From Photobacterium lutimaris (GTDB lineage: Bacteria > Pseudomonadota > Gammaproteobacteria > Enterobacterales > Vibrionaceae), in NCBI RefSeq assembly GCF_003025555.1, contig NZ_PYMH01000025.1, positions 1 through 33,720 of the forward strand: a DNA stretch of 33,720 bases, in the 5' to 3' direction. Both the position numbers and the translations under genes were made by a program. The notes below the pieces were generated by a model that worked only from the letters and a program-made list of their open reading frames with translations, did not search any database and was not told the DNA's origin. Position 1 is the first letter of the stretch; each line of letters opens with the position of its first letter. This document shows positions 32,780 to 33,720 of the stretch, piece by piece.

Positions 32780-32821
32780 ACTATCAATACTTACGTTTAC
32801 GTAAACGTAAGTATTGATAGT
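32780..32821. repeat. Perfect 42-bp palindrome in the oadG-tRNA intergenic region
   Basis: The sequence from 32780 to 32800 is exactly the reverse complement of 32801 to 32821, with no central spacer. The core is TTACGTTTACGTAAACGTAA (32791-32810), itself built of repeated TTTACGTAAACG-like halves. There is no flanking T-run, so it is not a terminator. It lies about 130 bases upstream of the oadG promoter. It could be an operator for a dimeric or tetrameric regulator; the core resembles what I recall for MerR-family (LiuR-like) sites, unverified. Confidence 0.85.
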
Positions 32822-33055
32822 TCAAATAATCAAAGTTCTTGTTTTATTAATTACAGTAACCGCTTCAGGGCTCTGAGACTAAGACTAGACAAAGCTATCT
32901 CCTTGTCCTTTCAGCACTTTTATGCCGCTTGCGAACAGTCAATATAACTGGGGGTAGCATCGCTCTGTATTTACAGCAAAGGAAATAAAATCAATCAGAA
33001 CGAAGATTTGGTGAGCCTAGAGAAGTGGCAGTGGTATAGCAGAAAGTACAGTTAT

Positions 33056-33081
33056 AAAAAAAGCCCAGCCGAAGCTGAGCT
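33056..33081 (-). terminator. Terminator of the tRNA-Arg cluster
   Basis: The stem AGCCCAGC/GCTGAGCT (33062-33069 with 33074-33081, one G-U) with a CGAA/TTCG loop is followed on the minus strand by TTTTTTTATAAC. It lies 10 bases past the last tRNA. Confidence 0.9.
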
Positions 33082-33090
33082 TTTAAATAA

Positions 33091-33167
33091 TGGCGCGCTC
33101 GGGAGGATTCGAACCTCCGACCGCCTGGTTCGTAGCCAGGTACTCTATCCAGCTGAGCTACGAGCGC
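33091..33167 (-). tRNA. tRNA-Arg(ACG), copy 1 (last transcribed)
   Basis: The 77-base cloverleaf with encoded CCA has acceptor stem GCGCTCG/CGAGCGC, anticodon loop CTACGAA (anticodon ACG, edited to ICG in bacteria to read CGU/CGC/CGA) and T loop GGTTCGAATCC. Acceptor type A. Confidence 0.98.
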
Positions 33168-33214
33168 GCAAAATCTTTTTTACCGTATCGCCTATTGGCA
33201 ATACATTGAAATAA

Positions 33215-33291
33215 TGGCGCGTCCGGGAGGATTCGAACCTCCGACCGCCTGGTTCGTAGCCAGGTACTCTATCCAGCTGAGCTACGGACGC
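33215..33291 (-). tRNA. tRNA-Arg(ACG), copy 2
   Basis: The 77-base gene is identical to copy 1 apart from the acceptor stem GCGTCCG/CGGACGC (type B), where base pairs 4 and 5 are both changed with pairing kept. Anticodon ACG, CCA encoded. Confidence 0.98.
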
Positions 33292-33341
33292 ACACTAATT
33301 CGGTTTTATAGTACCGCCTTGCGGCAGTACGTTGTCAATGA

Positions 33342-33418
33342 TGGCGCGCTCGGGAGGATTCGAACCTCCGACCGCCTGGTTCGTAGCCAGGTACTCTATC
33401 CAGCTGAGCTACGAGCGC
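33342..33418 (-). tRNA. tRNA-Arg(ACG), copy 3
   Basis: Same sequence as copy 1 (acceptor GCGCTCG/CGAGCGC, type A), anticodon ACG, CCA encoded. The spacer to copy 4 is near-identical to those around it. Confidence 0.98.
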
Positions 33419-33469
33419 ACACTTAATTCGGTTTTATAGTACCGCCTTGCGGCAATACGTTGTCAATAA

Positions 33470-33546
33470 TGGCGCGTCCGGGAGGATTCGAACCTCCGAC
33501 CGCCTGGTTCGTAGCCAGGTACTCTATCCAGCTGAGCTACGGACGC
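33470..33546 (-). tRNA. tRNA-Arg(ACG), copy 4
   Basis: Same sequence as copy 2 (acceptor GCGTCCG/CGGACGC, type B), anticodon ACG, CCA encoded. Confidence 0.98.
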
Positions 33547-33596
33547 ACACTAATTCGGTTTTATAGTACCGCCTTGCAGCCGTACGTTGTCAATAA

Positions 33597-33673
33597 TGGC
33601 GCGCTCGGGAGGATTCGAACCTCCGACCGCCTGGTTCGTAGCCAGGTACTCTATCCAGCTGAGCTACGAGCGC
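33597..33673 (-). tRNA. tRNA-Arg(ACG), copy 5 (first transcribed in the window)
   Basis: Same sequence as copy 1 (type A acceptor), anticodon ACG, CCA encoded. The promoter must lie beyond the window edge; 33674-33720 contains only upstream sequence, possibly leading to another tRNA. Confidence 0.98.
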
Positions 33674-33720
33674 GCAAAATCTGTTTGGTTAGGAAACACC
33701 TAACGACCAATGCGTTTCCG

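Larger units (their letters stand above)
33215..33720. repeat. Tandem tRNA-Arg repeat array with conserved spacers
   Basis: Copies 2 to 5 recur every 127-128 bases. Their spacers share TAATTCGGTTTTATAGTACC and a GCCTTGCGGC-like hairpin with few substitutions, so the whole unit, not only the tRNA, has been duplicated. The spacer between copies 1 and 2 is shorter and diverged. Confidence 0.85.

Noticed and set aside
33008..33426. Two plus-strand reading frames (33008-33214 and 33214-33426) with PGGFEPPTAW and RIRTSDRLVR type sequences
   Set aside because: They are antisense translations of the tRNA-Arg genes, a well-known source of false proteins.
33091..33673. Regularly spaced long repeats considered as CRISPR or mobile element
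   Set aside because: The repeats are intact tRNA genes with CCA ends; there is no integrase or attachment-site duplication nearby.

Overview
The window reads as a stretch of core chromosome from a Vibrionaceae bacterium, most likely Photobacterium or a close relative. Grounds: the 16S rRNA 5' end, oadGAB next to a tandem tRNA-Arg cluster, luxS and gshA in one block, the pheA / tyrA-aroF / btsSR-cstA arrangement, and close similarity of most proteins to E. coli and Vibrio orthologues as I remember them (no database was searched). Genus assignment is inference. I see no prophage, insertion sequence, integrase or CRISPR array.

Layout. 1-535: the 5' end of a 16S gene on the minus strand, with its leader, boxA and promoter. 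619-947: a frameshifted DUF533/TerB-like gene. 1099-5545: clpB with a sigma-32 promoter, then pgeF and rluD, all minus. 5685-8577: bamD, raiA, and pheA with its leader peptide and attenuator, plus strand. 8816-11056: tyrA and aroF, an operon on the minus strand with TyrR-type boxes upstream. 11266-15521: the pyruvate-sensing pair btsS-btsR and a CstA-family transporter whose upstream region carries five phased direct repeats. 15593-16510: a lipoprotein of unknown function. 16820-20341: rpsP-rimM-trmD-rplS and ffh (minus). 20553-22707: ypjD and the CorB-like yfjD (plus). 22792-29220: luxS, an SLT-domain lipoprotein, gshA, an M16 protease and yqaA (minus). 29339-32585: oadG-oadA-oadB, a sodium-pumping oxaloacetate decarboxylase. 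33091-33673: five tRNA-Arg(ACG) genes (minus).

How the parts connect. Aromatic amino acid synthesis is handled by aroF, tyrA and pheA, each branch with its own recognisable control (TyrR boxes; phenylalanine attenuation). Pyruvate and oxaloacetate metabolism is represented by BtsSR/CstA and OadGAB. Ribosome and protein-targeting functions (rpsP operon, ffh, rluD, raiA, 16S, tRNAs) make up much of the rest, with envelope functions (bamD, SLT lipoprotein, M16 lipoprotein).

The most notable signals are regulatory and not coding: (i) a plus-strand small RNA between the SLT gene and gshA, with a near-consensus sigma-E promoter and an intrinsic terminator, matching MicA in position, length and a short sequence block; (ii) five ACC[GA]CT[CT]A direct repeats upstream of cstA; (iii) a perfect 42-bp palindrome upstream of oadG with no obvious client gene; (iv) TyrR-like boxes between aroF and btsS.

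Gene-free stretches over 300 bases: 221-618 holds the rrn leader and promoter; 6411-6773 holds a bidirectional terminator and the CRP-type raiA promoter, with nothing convincing at 6461-6686; 13683-14036 holds a terminator and the BtsR-like sites; 16511-16819 holds an upstream region with no clear motif plus the rplS terminator; 32586-33090 holds the oadG promoter, the palindrome and the tRNA terminator, with nothing recognised at 32822-33050.
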